NCBI RefSeq assembly: GCF_032854445.1 | Contig: NC_088300.1 | Coordinates: 23,977,608 to 24,041,607, forward strand | Reading direction: 5' to 3' | DNA length: 64,000 nt | Origin: Liolophura sinensis | Taxonomy: Eukaryota; Mollusca; Polyplacophora; Chitonida; Chitonidae | Shown: positions 1-14,400 of the stretch, one piece after another | Layout: each line of letters begins with the position of its first letter | Numbering within the stretch: the stretch's first letter is position 1 | The notes under the pieces: generated by a model | The model's input: only the letters and a program-made list of their open reading frames with translations | Database searches by the model: none | Told to the model about the DNA's origin: nothing | Program-made: the position numbers and the translations under genes

Positions 1-45
1 AATGAACTGTTATGTCCTTCTCCTGGATGTCAAATGTTGCCCTGG
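1..45 (-). CDS. TOGARAM1: possible start of the next TOGARAM1 exon, cut by the window edge
   Basis: Reading leftward from base 45 after a CTCAAG acceptor, the frame required by exon 10 (phase 1) stays open to the window edge: RATFDIQEKDITVH. The acceptor is poor and I see no clear match to a TOG3 start, so this is only a candidate. A second acceptor (TTTTACAG) at about 80-87 would hit a stop in the required phase. Confidence 0.25.
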
Positions 46-278
46 CTTGAGGACAATATGGATTCATCCCGAAATGGCTGTAAAATAATGGTCCAGCTCT
101 AGATGGTTTGCACTCAGTCATGAATAAAGCCATGGAGAACGACACACAAGGCCCACTGATAGGAAGGCAGTGTTTGATTTACCAGACACTGGCGTGTGTT
201 TTGTACTTGTGTGATCTGGCACTTATGTATGACTATCAGTACTGTACCTGATGAAGCGCAGCACTGGCTAAATCTATG

Positions 279-301
279 CACACATACACACACACACACA
301 C
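279..301. repeat. (CA)n microsatellite
   Basis: CACACATACACACACACACA run in the TOGARAM1 intron at the window edge. Confidence 0.85.
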
Positions 302-1721
302 CAGGTGCATGTGAAAGAGTCCTACAGAAGAGAATATAATGATGCTATTTATTCCCAAACCCACACTGATGGAATCCATTTGCCAGAGATAGGTTATCTC
401 GCAAATGTCATCAGATCAATGATATAATAACAAGTCAAAAGTCTTGATGTTCACTGCTCAGTAGTTTCAAAGCCTCCCTTTAGGTAGACATTACAATGCC
501 TCTGATCTACATATGTTGCACACAAATATGTGTCATTAAAGTTTAACAAGCATATATTATCCAGACTTTTACTGGAGCTCAGTGCCATGACAGTACATAT
601 GTGCATGTATATCATATATGTATGATTTGGCCAAAAACAGTATACATTCCCTGCCATGTTAAACTGCATGAGCATTAATACAAATCAAAATTAATACCGA
701 AAAAACCCAAACCAAACACTTTCTCAGATACACTGAAGGTCATTCATGATTCATGACTTACATGTACAAGCATTACAAGCAATATGAATAATTCATGAAG
801 CACATCATCACCAGCCTTTAAGCCTGATGAAGCTTTGATTAATACACTGCAAAAAACACACTGTATAATATCAACTACACAGAGCAGATCTTTCTAAGAT
901 GTTGTTACTACATGTGCACGTAAGAAACAAGACAGACTCCAGCTGTATGTGTTTTTTTGAAATTGATACCAACCTTTCCTTTCATTCAACATTTTAATGT
1001 TTCTTATCGCACACTTCACTCGTGCAATCATCCAAGCCCATTATTATCCACAGCCTAATGTATATTCATAAAGCACATTTGCAAGATAAATCGCTCACGA
1101 CCTTGTCTTTTGAGGATAGACCAAGCAGTGCACAGCCTGCGATCATTACATGATTTATGATCTAGCTATTCACATGTTACTGCAGGGATAATCACAGTCC
1201 TTTGTCAATAGCTCTAGACCTCATGCAAGATATATAACCCATATGTACTCTTAATTCATTAGAAACAACACCCTCAACCTGCCATTATACAACACACCTT
1301 CTGCCTGCTTGGTTCTCAACATCTGTCTCTATGACCTCATCCATAATGAATTTCTTCATAGCATGCCAGACCAATGTGTATTTTTGTCAAATTCTGACAA
1401 GTGTCCAAATAAAGAGAACTTTCTCAGGCCAACAGTCTCATGTTATATTAAAACATGCCGGTACATTGTAACATGCTTGTGAGTCGGCAGAACTGAACTC
1501 TTACTGCTTGCTGAATTTTTTTTCTTTTTTTTTTGTACATGTACATGTAATAATATTAACTTACGGAAAATACCAAATACAAGACAACAATGTCTCTTCC
1601 AACCATTACACATGTCTCGACAATGAAACTTGAGCCTGGTTTTCTGATATTCTCAGCACTGGAAATTTACACACTTTCAAAGTTTTGAAACCAACTTCAT
1701 GTGATGTACAATGTTATATTT

Positions 1722-1835
1722 ATTCATTTATTCTTTTATTTGATTAGTGTTAAATGCCTTATTCAACGAGTTTTCGCAGGTTTATGAGTGGAGAAAACCA
1801 GAGTGCCTGGAGTAGTCCATCTTTCTTCAACAGGT
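1722..1835 (-). mobile_element. SINE family 2 variant fragment
   Basis: Plus-strand reading: (TTTA)n, GATTAGTGTTAAATGCCTTA, GAGTGGAGAAAACCAGAGTG, CCTGGAGTAGTCC. It lies close to the plus-oriented copy at 1866. Confidence 0.5.
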
Positions 1836-1865
1836 ACATATATTAAGCTAGAAGTAGGATCAACC

Positions 1866-2135
1866 TCTAAAGCTGAGTCACTAGCATGCTAGCACAACAC
1901 AAGCATCCGGGAGCCTCTCACCGAAGCAGCCGCAATGAGTTCAAATCCAGCTCCTGCTGACTTCCTTTCTGGTTATACATCCGCAGCAATGATGGTCATG
2001 GGTTTCCCTAAGCTCTGCGGGTTAGGCCCACCATAATACTGGAGGTCTTTGTATAAGTGAAATATACTTGAGTACGAAATAAAACTCCAGTCAAACAAAC
2101 AAACAAAAAAATAAAAAAACAAATAAATAAATAAT
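1866..2135 (+). mobile_element. SINE family 2, nearly full length, in a TOGARAM1 intron
   Basis: Diverged head (AAAGCTGAGTCACTAGCATG), GGGAGCCTCTCACC, B-box-like GAGTTCAAATCC, CCACCATAATACTGG, TTGAGTACGAAATAAAAC and a tail of CAAA then AAAT repeats. Confidence 0.75.
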
Positions 2136-2286
2136 TACACAAACACTCAATCTCATTGTTCAAGGGTCTGAAAGTCACAGTGAGCTAGCAACTTCACCAT
2201 CTGTGTACAAGTAAATTAAATGTACTCTGCAATATATAAAAAGGTGATACATTTGTGCATATACAAGTACAGAGAGGAGAACTCAC

Positions 2287-2455
2287 TTCCAGTGTCAGCG
2301 TCGCTGTTCTGACCCCGTAACCTCTCCAGCTGACGATCCCGCTCTCGACTATCCTCCTTGTCCTTACGACGCTTGTCCACTTCTTCTTGTCGTTGTTGCT
2401 TCTTCTGCAACATTCTCTCGCGCATGCTCTTAGACATGGACATATTCAACATGTC
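2287..2455 (-). CDS. TOGARAM1: TOGARAM1 coding exon 10 (charged coiled coil)
   Basis: A 169-nt exon, acceptor ATTTTCAG and strong donor GTGAGT, phase 0 in and 1 out. It encodes SKSMRERMLQKKQQRQEEVD and a further E/R/K-rich helix, like the SKSTYNKMRQKRKEEKE coiled coil that precedes TOG3 in vertebrates. Confidence 0.9.
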
Positions 2456-5400
2456 CTGAAAATAATAAAAAGTCAACCTCTCATTGCATACAGCAATTTC
2501 TGCAACTCTGAAAGAACTGAGCCCAAAGTTTGTATTTTTTGAATACAACAAATACTAGCAGGGCAATTATTTTGGGGATGTAAAACATTTCAAATTGAGA
2601 GTAAAAATAAACAAGCAATAAAAAAGAAAAAAAAAAGAAAAACACCCCCAGCACCAATTTTTAGAATTGCTTGTGGAAGTTGCTGATGTGAAGTGAAGGG
2701 CAGATACTCGGATACTTGGTTAATGTTATTCCGTCCATCATGATTTTATCCCATACTCAAAGATCAACATTAAACAATAAACTGGCATTTGTAAGTGTCA
2801 CGCTGAGCCAACTCACTACTCATACATCCCCCACATGTATCTGTTGATTCCAATTAGCAGTAATACAAGATCTAGTCAGGGAAGCTTTCAGGCCAGTAAA
2901 TAGGTATATGCACACTGAGACAGTGCCTTGAGCATTCCCATGAGCAGGCTAGCCCTTATTACAACACCAGAACAATGCTGAGAACACAACCACCCCTTAT
3001 GTAAACCCAGTCTGCGTGACTTCATCCCAAACTGACTACAGGGTTACGGAACTCACAGACAACAGTCAGAGAGGGACAGAATCTTATCAAGAATAGCTGG
3101 CTTGTAATTAAAATGGAGACTGGGCCAGTGACACAGGTGCATGTAGGTATCTGACTCCGAGACCATGGAAGTCTCCCACTCCAGCATACATTTACATTAA
3201 CCACACCCTCAGCTTCATGTACATGTATACAGAAATGTGTGTTCGTTCTTTCCTGTGACAATACTACAAACAGAACACAGATAAACTGGCAACTGCCTAT
3301 TTCTAATATCAGATTCTTGGCTTCATCAGGGCCTTCTCAAAGTTTTTCGCCTCAGTTCACCAATAAAAACTATGATTCAGTCATAATGTATGATTTAGCT
3401 TCACATTTTTATGTGGGAACCCATACAGTCTATGGAGTCCAAAAAACCCATCAGTCTTAAAGCCAGCAGGTAGAATCCATTAGGAGTCATTTTTATATCA
3501 GTCATTTTTCATCATACAAGAGCTACAATAATCAAGGATTTAGATGCTAGATAAAATAAGTTTAATTTTACACAGTTTAGCCAGCCAAAAAATTCTGTGA
3601 AGGTATTCTAATGCATATGTCCTTTACTGTCAGCTACTACTGCATAAAATAATTCTCAAATCTGTCTACATGTAGTTGCCTGCATTACATATTCTCGTGA
3701 AGCCCGCAGTTTCAACTCACTCTAAGCACATGTACATATTCTTCCTCACCTTTCCCCACCCACATCCAGTTAGTATTTGCCTTTATACAATCAATAAGTA
3801 GCATGTAGATGTGGATGGTTTAGGTAATCTGTTACCACAGTGTTGTGATGTGAACAACTAGCAAGCACTTAACCCGGCACGTATGCCACGTACCACTTTA
3901 ATAAAACAGCCAAAACAGAGTGCTCTAAAGATTTCCCACAGGGAAAACAAGGTGATTTTCGTGCAACAGGGATTCTTCAGATAAAACTGCATGAAGATAC
4001 TACTGTATGTTTCACCAAAAATTTAGAATGTAAATATACACTTTCAAAAGCATATTTAAGTATTTCTGTTAAGAAAGTAATCAATCTTGATGAAAGATTC
4101 CCAAGTGTCCTGATAAAGTGCATGAATCAACCAGAATCAAACAAAATGTTTAACTTGAAAAATGCTAAACCTTAGGTGAAATACAGTAATTCCCATTTAT
4201 TGATTTTAATTCCCTGGACAAGGTCACAAAGTGCAATACCCTTAAATGAGTGAAATGGATTGGTTCTATAGGCAAACAAGAGTATTCAGTCATGTGTGTG
4301 ACTGTTCACCGAACAAGGGCATAATGTGCAATGCCGTATTAATAAAAGACAAGTTGGTACTCAATGGTATTCTTAACCTATCAGTTCTGACTGTGGGTGT
4401 ACATGCACCAGAGTTTATGGATGGTTTAGTGTTAATACCATCTTACACCTTACCAGTGGACTTGCCTCTTTGATGCATGAGGGTTTTTATTTGCCCTATG
4501 AAGAAAACCAATACATCAATACAGCGGAAGCTGGACAGCCTCATCATGATGGATGTTGGCCATCAATACCTGTCAACCATCTAAACAGTTATATCCAATG
4601 ATCAATTATGCACACAAATCAATCACTTTGACATTATTGGCCAAGATTTTGTTGGTCTCTTGCCTATCATCATCAGCCTGTTTGCTTCTGCCACTGTAAA
4701 TAACTGAAGGCAAAAAGGTGCGTGTGGATGCTATAAACGAAAATTGATTTCATACAGCTGAGGATCAATATCTTTATGATAAAGAGATCATAGCATCAAG
4801 CCATGACACGTTCCATACTAGGATAATAGATTATCAGACTCCGTGATCTGCCTCATGATGACATTTCACATCAAGGGTAGCTTCTACCTTCATTAACTTG
4901 TTTTTCGAATTTGATAATAAGGGAAGTTATCTTCATTTTTCGTAGTGCAGCTGACAAGTTTACATCAAGTACTTTAACAGAGCATGTTCATCTTCACACC
5001 AGAGCATGCAGGTTAGGCTACTGCTATGCAGGTCGACAGCAATTAGTAATGAGACAATTAGTTACAAGACACCTCAGTATACAATTTCTACATTTAATGC
5101 AAAAGCGAAAAAAAAAATGAGATGTTGAACATCTGATGTTCACAATATTTCTCATTTTTTATCTTCACGAAAAGTAAAAAGGAAGTATCTGGTATACATG
5201 CATAATTCCCATCATACACACAAACAACAGAAGACCGGGAAATGGATCAGTGAATGCAGTCAATGAACAAGAACAATCCTAACGGAAGGAAGGAAGAAAG
5301 GTGGGGTGACAGGCACAAGTGGGTAGGGATAATACTGTACATGCCTGATCTAAACTGTCTTCCTTTGTAGTCTGCATGTAATGAGACAATCAAACTAATA

Positions 5401-8400
5401 GCATGGTGTTAATCCAATGAGATTAGACCATTACAGCAGTAAAAGATAAATGTCCTTCAACAACAACTTAATACTGGCAGTTCGCACAGGGCAATACACA
5501 ATTCAGAAGGTAGGCAAGGGTTGATGAAGCAGTAGCTCCGCTACATGATTTGTTGATTCTAACATCCGTAGTTTGGCCACAAAGTCATTAGAGTAATACA
5601 TCTGACGTTGATTAGAGCAAAGAATAGGGGCATTCATCTTTGATTCCTCTCCTAACACTGGGCTTTTTATTTATTTAGCACAATACTATTCAACCAAAAG
5701 CCTTCCTTTTGGGAGAGACTGCTCCCTTATTTCAAATGAAAGACAGCAATCACTTCAGTCTGTGGATAAAACTGGAGAACCTAGAGCAAAACACCAGCCT
5801 CTGACAAGTAACTAATGAACTGTCCCAAATGTGCTGCACAAATTCTCAGTTTTCCAACACACCTTATGAAAAATCACCCCTGCTCCCTTTCAAATGTTGT
5901 TGACAATTTACTTAAAAGTCACCAAGCTTCAAGAACAAGGGAAGGACTAGCATCTTGTAAATTCCCTCAAGCACAATAACAAGATATATAAAACTAAGCA
6001 ACATTACAGCAAAACAAGTGACATGAGCAATGCTGTTTGAATTCTTTGGTCGCATTCTGACGTCAGTACTTAATGAAAGTACAAGCAAATAAAAGAGACA
6101 TGAAAAAATAACTTTGTACACAATAAACCAACTCACATCATCCAAGTCTTCAGTCTCATCTCCAGAGCTGCTAGTGTCCTGCCTATCCGATGAATTCTGT
6201 CTTACTCCTATCCCATAAATCCCAGTTGGGTAATTCTTGGTTTGCCGTAGCTGTTTTTTCTCTTGCCTTTCTGACAGCCCAGTGCTGTTCCCTGATTGGT
6301 CAGATGGGGAGGTGTCAAACATACCTGAACACAAATGTCAAATGTTGTTTAAACAGTTTAAACTCTTACTTCAGAACATCATTTTAAATGATATATAAGT
6401 TTTATGTCCATTTCACACGTGAAGCAAAGCAAAATATTTCCAAACTTACACATATATGATAAATAATATGTGCAAAAAAGCGAAGCAATGCGGTGTAATA
6501 AATACATATATATAAAAAAAAATGAGAGCATTAATATAGTTAAAAATCTGCTTCAATATGTGCCCCAAATTGCAAAATCTGCAGACTCAATAAGATCAAA
6601 CTTTTTGCCCTGTGAGAGAACACATGTATACGTATGCAAATTAAGAGTGTTTTGTTGCTACGTCATAAAACATGAGTATACTGAATAAACAAATCCATTA
6701 CAATAACACTTGTTTGCAAGAGTCCTGTGCACACATCAATGACACCATAAAATGGAAACTTACAACACCATGAATAAAGACGTCATATACTACAATATTA
6801 TACATCGTACGTTTAATGACACTGATAAAGGTTGTGAGGAGTGAACACAAGTTTAGAGATTCACTTTATACATACATGTAACAGCCAGATCATGTTACTT
6901 CAGTTCAGCAAAAGAGCGATTTCCCAACATTATGAACCATCCAGGTTTAATGCACAGGTCCACTTACAATGTTTGATAGCAGAATAGAACACGCCCAGGA
7001 ACCTGTTTCGCGAGTAATTTTCTACACACTTGCACATTTTAAGCTTCATTTAGTATCCTAAGCAATGAGCCGTCTACTGTTTATTATGAATATTCTCACG
7101 TATGCTAGGTCACCGAGCTGGGTTTTACGACTTTATTGTCTGGATAGCTAAGAAAGTTAAGATTCCTAGCCTTCTCCCTGAGACACTGAAATGTTTAAAT
7201 AGCCAATTATTATGTACTATGCTTACACCATAAACTTTCCATGTACACATGAATAATACCTCTGCGATCTACACGTACCCTGGAAACCCATGTATGCATA
7301 ACACCACAATAGATAGGTGGCTATCTGGAGCAATGCGCAGCAAATGGAAAGGACTTGCTAACAAAGTGATCAAGAAGCAATAAATATTTAACTTGAACTA
7401 CATGAATGATGAGTACATTTTACATGTATTTGATTTAATGAATGTTAAAGATGTATATACATGTATATGCATTTGACATGGATGTTCCCAAGTGTTCATA
7501 ATACATGTATGTACATGTATTGGTTGGAGAACTTGAAAACCACAGAATCAGACTGGTTATTCTTCATAAGACATAAATACTTACAACAATAATCTTCATC
7601 AAAAATGTACTTTTCACACTGGTGAACTCATTCAAGGAAGACCAGCTTATGTAAATGTGGATTATCAAAGTGCTTTGGAAACACAAGAGAATAGACATTT
7701 TCTGCTTGTGACCCACGTATATGTGTTTTAAAGGAATGCACTGAGCTTAAGTACTAAGTTTGTCAGACCAGGTACAGTACATGTACTTGGAGGAGGGTTA
7801 CAGTTTCCTCAACAGCACTCGCCAGTTTCCAACATCTTAGTGAAAATGTTCTTGAGTATAGTGTAAAACCCTGGTCTAATATGAATATGGGTTTATGTGT
7901 CTGCATCTAGAAAACCGTTTTAGTATAATAGCTCTGATAGGCAATAAACAGACAAATGGACGCAGGCATGGCAGGGGCGGACTGGGGCACAATGGTATGT
8001 CAAGCAGGGCAGCTGTTTTCAGACATACCTCTTCCTACGACCCCAATCTTGTCCTGACTGGGAGCTCGATCTTCCTCAAAGTCAAGAGCACCATAACTGT
8101 GCATTGAGGCCACGCCCAGGGGAGAGAGGGAGGAGCCTGTGGGGCAACATATATAGTCATCCAAAGTGATACATCACACACCACTCAAGATGCAGTGGTT
8201 AGTCCCATGGGGTTTAGCTACACGGACATTCACATCCAGATCAACCCATTACCACACTTACTGTAAATGACCTAAAATTCGCACATGACAAAATAGCATA
8301 TTTTCCCTGACTCTGATAGTTGTCCTGATCTTAACAGACAGGTGTTATGAAGTTTGTTTGGAAGATAGGATAATATTTGTAACATGTATTTGCCTCTAAA

Positions 8401-11400
8401 AATGAGCTATTTTGGGGTGATTTTTTAGGTCATTTACTACTAAAACTGCACCCAAACTGTACATTTCTTCAACAATCAGGCAATCACCCTGTTACCAGAC
8501 AACAAGTACAGAAACTTACAACTGACTGTCTACAGCAGAGATCAGCATACAGACATACACATGTGAGGGCTACAGGTGAAAACGGTTGGCCTAAATGCAG
8601 ATATCCTCTGATGTGGGGTTATCAAAAAGCAGAAGTTTTCTACAGTAGCAGTTAGTTTAGTAAAAAGCATAAAACTTGGAGGAAAACATCTAGTTTACTA
8701 CAGTGAAAGTGAGACATGATAATATAACAAGACATAAATACTATGATGTGACTATATGAGTAATTGATTAACACAACAATAGAAATGTGCTACAGAAACA
8801 TTTTACATTAATAACCAACAACTTGTGGAACTGATACAACAAAAGCCACAGATACAGGTATGTGTACAAAACCATTACTGTAAAGTTATCATCAACAACA
8901 GTGTGCTGGGAAAATGCCACAAATCTCCTGATTAGGAGTTCATATCATCCAAGACATTATCAAAAAGCTTTGATCAAAATTTTGATGGCATAATGCTACT
9001 GTCAAATATTATCCTTTCCTGTAATTTTTACATTATAGACATGACAAAGCAGAACTAAAATTCTGCCTATGTGTACCAAGATTGTTTTGAATTATCATTG
9101 CAAAATGAAAACGATCTACATGTCACTCATTCCTGTAATGGCAGTTCTACTGATTTACGATCTATTTTTATGACTTATGAAAATTGGAAAGTTGAAATAC
9201 TTCAAACAATGAGCCAAATTATTTTTCTGAAGAACTACCAAATAACTGCTCTAAAACAAAAATCGGTTTGTAAGATTTAAATAAGTGCAAAATGTGTTCT
9301 GATAATCTACTTTCAAAATAGCAGTTTAATTGTTTGAATTTGCTATATCAGTACTGATAAATATTATCAGACATAAAGAGTCCAAAGCCCTATAACATAC
9401 TACATACACTTGTCTACATTGGTCAGTTTTCTACAGCAGCTACTTGTGGGATTATTCTGTTACCAAAGGAAGTACATGTATGAGGCCAGAACTACACAGG
9501 CAGGAATCAGTAGGAGGAAAAGTTGGAAAAATTGAATATTTTATCCATGTAGCCATTTGTAAAATGTTCAAATAAAAACAGCTTCTCTACATGCTGAAAA
9601 TCTCCCTTTAAAGACTTTGGTTTTAACTTCTTACTTTTTGCATAATTAATTTTCAATTTTAAAAACATTATACATGCCATATTTTATACTGTATAAAACA
9701 AAGTTTCTTATAATGCCCAAATATTTTTTTTAAGTTAACTGCAACACAGTGTCATTGTTGTATTGTAGTTTTACAAAATAAATAAACAAAATTTCACACA
9801 CACGTAATGTGCCATGGATTTTTACAACACACAATACATGTGGCTATACTCACTAACCTTTAGTAAGTCTTCGTCGGTCTCTAGCCTTATTGTTGTAAGT
9901 GCCCATTTTAGGGTCAGCTGGAGAGCCGCTATCCTCCCCATATCCTCTGCCAACAATCTGAACATCTGAGCTTCTGTTAGCTCTAAATGTCACCCCACTG
10001 ACAGGGTTGAACTCAATCTGATGAGTGCTGTCTTGTTTAACAGGTTTGTCATCATCCAAGGGTAGAGAACTCTTCTTCTCTTTGAGAGATCCAACACGTG
10101 CAAGCTTGGGCTTGGCTTCAAATACATTTTCAGATCTTTTTCTAAAAATGCAAAATTTTGTACATGTAAATTTAAATTCTTCTCTTTACAGAAAATGGAT
10201 ATTCCTGCCCTTCTGCAAAAACTGATAAATATCACTACAATGGAAAAAGCAATGCTATATTTATCACAAATGGTTAGACCTGGGAAGTAGTGAGTTTCAT
10301 TATATCAATTTCAAATCAGGAAGAGATCCTACTATGCTGAACCATAAAGTATCCCACATGAAACATTTGGGCACTCAGGTACATGTAAATGTGATTATGT
10401 AACAAACTTGTAGCTGTAGCTGTGTTACATTAAAATACCAGCCAATGGTTTCCAGTTGTATGATCCATGTTCAAAAACACAATGAAAGTACTAATAATGC
10501 CAACAATGTAAGGAATCCCAGAACTCAATAAGGCAGATCATGATATGCATACTAGCATATCACATTATGTGCAGCAAAAGTAAAAATGGTTCCTACCCTC
10601 CCCGTCGGAAAGAATCCCTGCTAGACCAATCAGACCAGTCATCTCTGGTGGAGGCGGGGCTATAAAAGCCACTCTCAAAGTGGAGGTCTGACAGCGGTGG
10701 ACTCGGAGAACGTGAGCTCATACTCTGCTCTTTCTCCAGTTTCTCAAATATCTTTGCTGCTTTCTTTTTGGAAGCGCTGTTACGGATTTGACGAAGGGAG
10801 CTCATCATCTGAAAATATGTTGCACATTATAACACCATTGATAAACTAAAGCACATTACATGTATATGAAGGGTGTGAAATACATCCCAACTGTGCTAGC
10901 CAGACTTTAACTCTCTTAACTTTTTTTTGTGATATGAAACACAGTGGTTAAACAAGAAAACATTCTTTCTGACCAAGTCATTTGTCAGTATTTTCAAAGC
11001 AGAGCCTAGTCACTCCACCAATTACACAGCTTCACATCTTCACAAGGTTGTCACTGCGCTGTGAATCAGTCAACCCTAAATCCTCGACGCAGATACAATG
11101 CAAGTTATGGCATATTAGAAGAATGTTATTTTACCATGACAAGTTTTTTTGTACATCTATGTCCATACCAGAGCAATACATTTCAGTATTGAATGATGTT
11201 TTCAAATTAAATGTAAAGTAAAATGTCACTGGTCAAATTTGGTGTAGATTTAGGTTTAGGGGGCTCTCCCACTTCACGCTCGCCCGTTCTCTGACCACAT
11301 TCATCACAAACATGCCAGACAACTGGACCTACCTCAGCCTGATTCTCTAGGTCAGCAGTTCCCTCAAGGGATGGGGCGTAGGCGCTGTCTCTGTCCTCAT

Positions 11401-14400
11401 CACGAGGGGTCTGGTACTTATCACCAGACGGAATGATCGGGGGTACCTTGCTGCGCTGAGTGGCAGAGCCTCTGGCCAGGGTGGGCTTGAGGGGGATGGG
11501 CGTGTCATCCTGTATATAACCATCTTTACCTGTAACCACCAGAGCATAGGAAACTATGAGAACATACATGTAAGTATAAATTATTACGTGAACACGGAGT
11601 AATCCTCTGTTAGTGACAACCAACTACTGATCTAGAAAGGGCAATTTACAGAAATGTCAGATGTCCTTAATAGAATAATGTGTAAAGAAAACAGCTACCT
11701 TGAAAGAATTCATGCATGACAGTTGTGCCTGAATGTCTGTATGGCAACCTTATGAAGTTTAAAACTGTCAACAGACTTATCCCATCATCTAACACAAAAA
11801 CTGAATCATAAAGAATAAATTCATGAAAGAATACTGCTAATATCAATTAATAACCTAAAAAAAACATGCACATATATGTAGTACACAAAACAAAATTCTG
11901 AAAATTTAAGCACTGCAATACATATAACTGTAATTCAGCACAATATTTCATTGTTAAGCAAGAAACGTAAGAAAAAAAAAATCAACGTTATTTCAAAGAA
12001 TGAAACTTCACATGTTAGTACAGCATTTACTATGATACATGTGTCATCCAAATCAGAAAAACAACAAATACATGTATGAATTATACACTATTACTGTGCA
12101 TGGCTAGGCAGAAATTCAGCATGCAGTGCAACAGGTATGTTCAACTCATCAGTGTATTAGCAGTGTATTAGAGTGTTAAAAACAGTCATAGTGACATACA
12201 GATTGCCTGTATACCTTTGGGCCATACCAACTGGAGTTTCTGGAGGTGTAACATCATCTGTTAGGATGAAGCAGGGCAAGTGATTGACAATATTGCTGCT
12301 GACATTGGCTCAAAGGATGGAGGAGAAAAAGGCCTTAAATCATGCAATGGACACTCAAAATCACTAATTTGGTATTACATATATACATCAAGAACTCCTG
12401 CAATCAACCTATTTGTAGCTCATACAAACCTATAAAGAACACACATAAATAGGTGGATAGAAAAACAGTGAAGGCACTTCACATGCAATTCAAGAGGCAA
12501 TTGGTTGCAGCATATCTAGAGGGTAATTTAGAACAAATGTTCATGCAGGACATCTCATGCCTGATGCATGGTTTGGTGGACAGGACCCGTTACTGTACTC
12601 ACCTGGGATGGGCTCCAGTTTGGTCTTGGTGTGTCTGTGCGAAGAGACAGAGGAGCCTGTGTCCCAGGATGGGTCTGTCAACAAAATATCAGCATTATCA
12701 TCAAAGCTAGCATGGATTTATTTATTGGATTTGTTGTTCTATGCTATACCGAATAATTTTTCACTTTAGACATAAATATGATGGCGGTTAGTTTCATGGG
12801 TGGAGGAGACCAGAGTGCTCTGGTCTGAGCCACCAAGACTAGTTACTGATGAACTCTGCCATGTGTAATGTCTTCAGTGATTGCTAGACTGAGCAAATGG
12901 TCATACAAATAGCATCACTCACTTGTTGTCACCATGGCCCCACCAACAGTGAAAATGGGAGGGGGGGGGGGGAATCAGCTGGCATATAAAAATGCATGAC
13001 TTAAATATATTTCTAACCTGTTCAGTATAACTGTGCTCACATAATGTTCATATTTTGCTTTGTGTTCTTTAGCTTTATGTACTGGATAAAAAGTTCACAA
13101 ATGTCTAATTCAAAATATGTCGATTTTGCCATTTTTGGACAAACAGAAAAATATGATGTTACATATAACAAACAATACTTAGTTATGGCCCTTGATCAAG
13201 TTAGACACATTGTGTAATCTGAATGTTGCACATTCCTCAGTGATATGGAATTAGTACTGTTTTAGCACTTACGCTTGGTCTAGCAGGGATCCTGTGTACT
13301 TTGGGTGCCATGGAATGTTTGGAATTGAGTATACCACCAACGTTAACATTATCGTTGTGGAAAATTAATATGGGTCTGAGGTCTGAGGCCATAGAGCCCA
13401 TTGAATTATACCACTTACAGTTATCCTCCCATAGTCATGGGCCATAACTGTGTATGGATTCCCCACTATGAAAACAGATTATAGATTTTAGCCTACCTCT
13501 CTGGGTGTAATCATCTTCATATCCTCCATGCCTCAAACTGCTTGTTCTCTTCACCTTGCTTATTCTTTGAGATCCTGCAACCATTCAAATGACACAGCTG
13601 TACATGTGTATATCACCTGATTTACATTATATTTGAGAATGCTTTGAAAACTGAAAGTTATTTTAACTGTGCTTAAATACTAAACCCTTTGAGCTTTCAC
13701 TCTAAACAAAACAGCTCCTACCATTAGATAGAGGATTATCTTCAGTCCGTGGTCCTTTCTTGCCATCTTGTATACTTTCCTCTCCGCCCCAGGTCATACG
13801 GGGCTGTATAGGGGGGGCATCATTTGTCTGGTTGTTCCGCACGCCCTTCAAAGATAAAATAGCAACGTCATTTTATTATGCGAGAGTCAAATTTATTTAT
13901 TTATCTATTTAACTGTTTAAGGTCATCCTCAAGAAACTGTTTATTTATAAAATGTTTAATGGTTAAAACTTTTATGGGTAGAGGGGTATCAGATTCAGGG
14001 GTGAACCATCTATATGCATCTTCAGCAAGTCAAAACTTGACTATCTTTCCACAAATGATGAACAGATTTGCAAGTCATCTTTTTTTTGTTCATCTTTAAC
14101 AAACGCAATACTGCAATTACAGCCCTTATGTGCAGTCAAGAGCTAAAGTTTTTACCAAGAAATCCCCTCCCTAAAGTCAAATTGTCAATTTAGCATTTAC
14201 GTACTTTATTACATACATACTTTTACACGTACATGGCTTGTAATGGTCTCAAATGCTCATTATTTAATAGCCATCTGTTCGTCAATAAATCCACATATCC
14301 TATAAAATCCCCTAAAACAATGTTCTGAAGATACATACATGTACATATATCACAAAAACTGACAAATTATTGAAATCCATGGAAATCACATGAAATTCAA

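Larger units (their letters stand above)
46..2286. other. TOGARAM1 intron
   Basis: AT-rich intron with one (CA)n run and two SINE pieces (1722-1835, 1866-2135). No convincing exon was found. Confidence 0.6.
10142..13496. other. TOGARAM1 introns 3-6
   Basis: Intronic sequence between the exons at 10597, 11333, 12603 and 13497. It contains the poly-G tract and one SINE fragment. Nothing else supported. Confidence 0.65.
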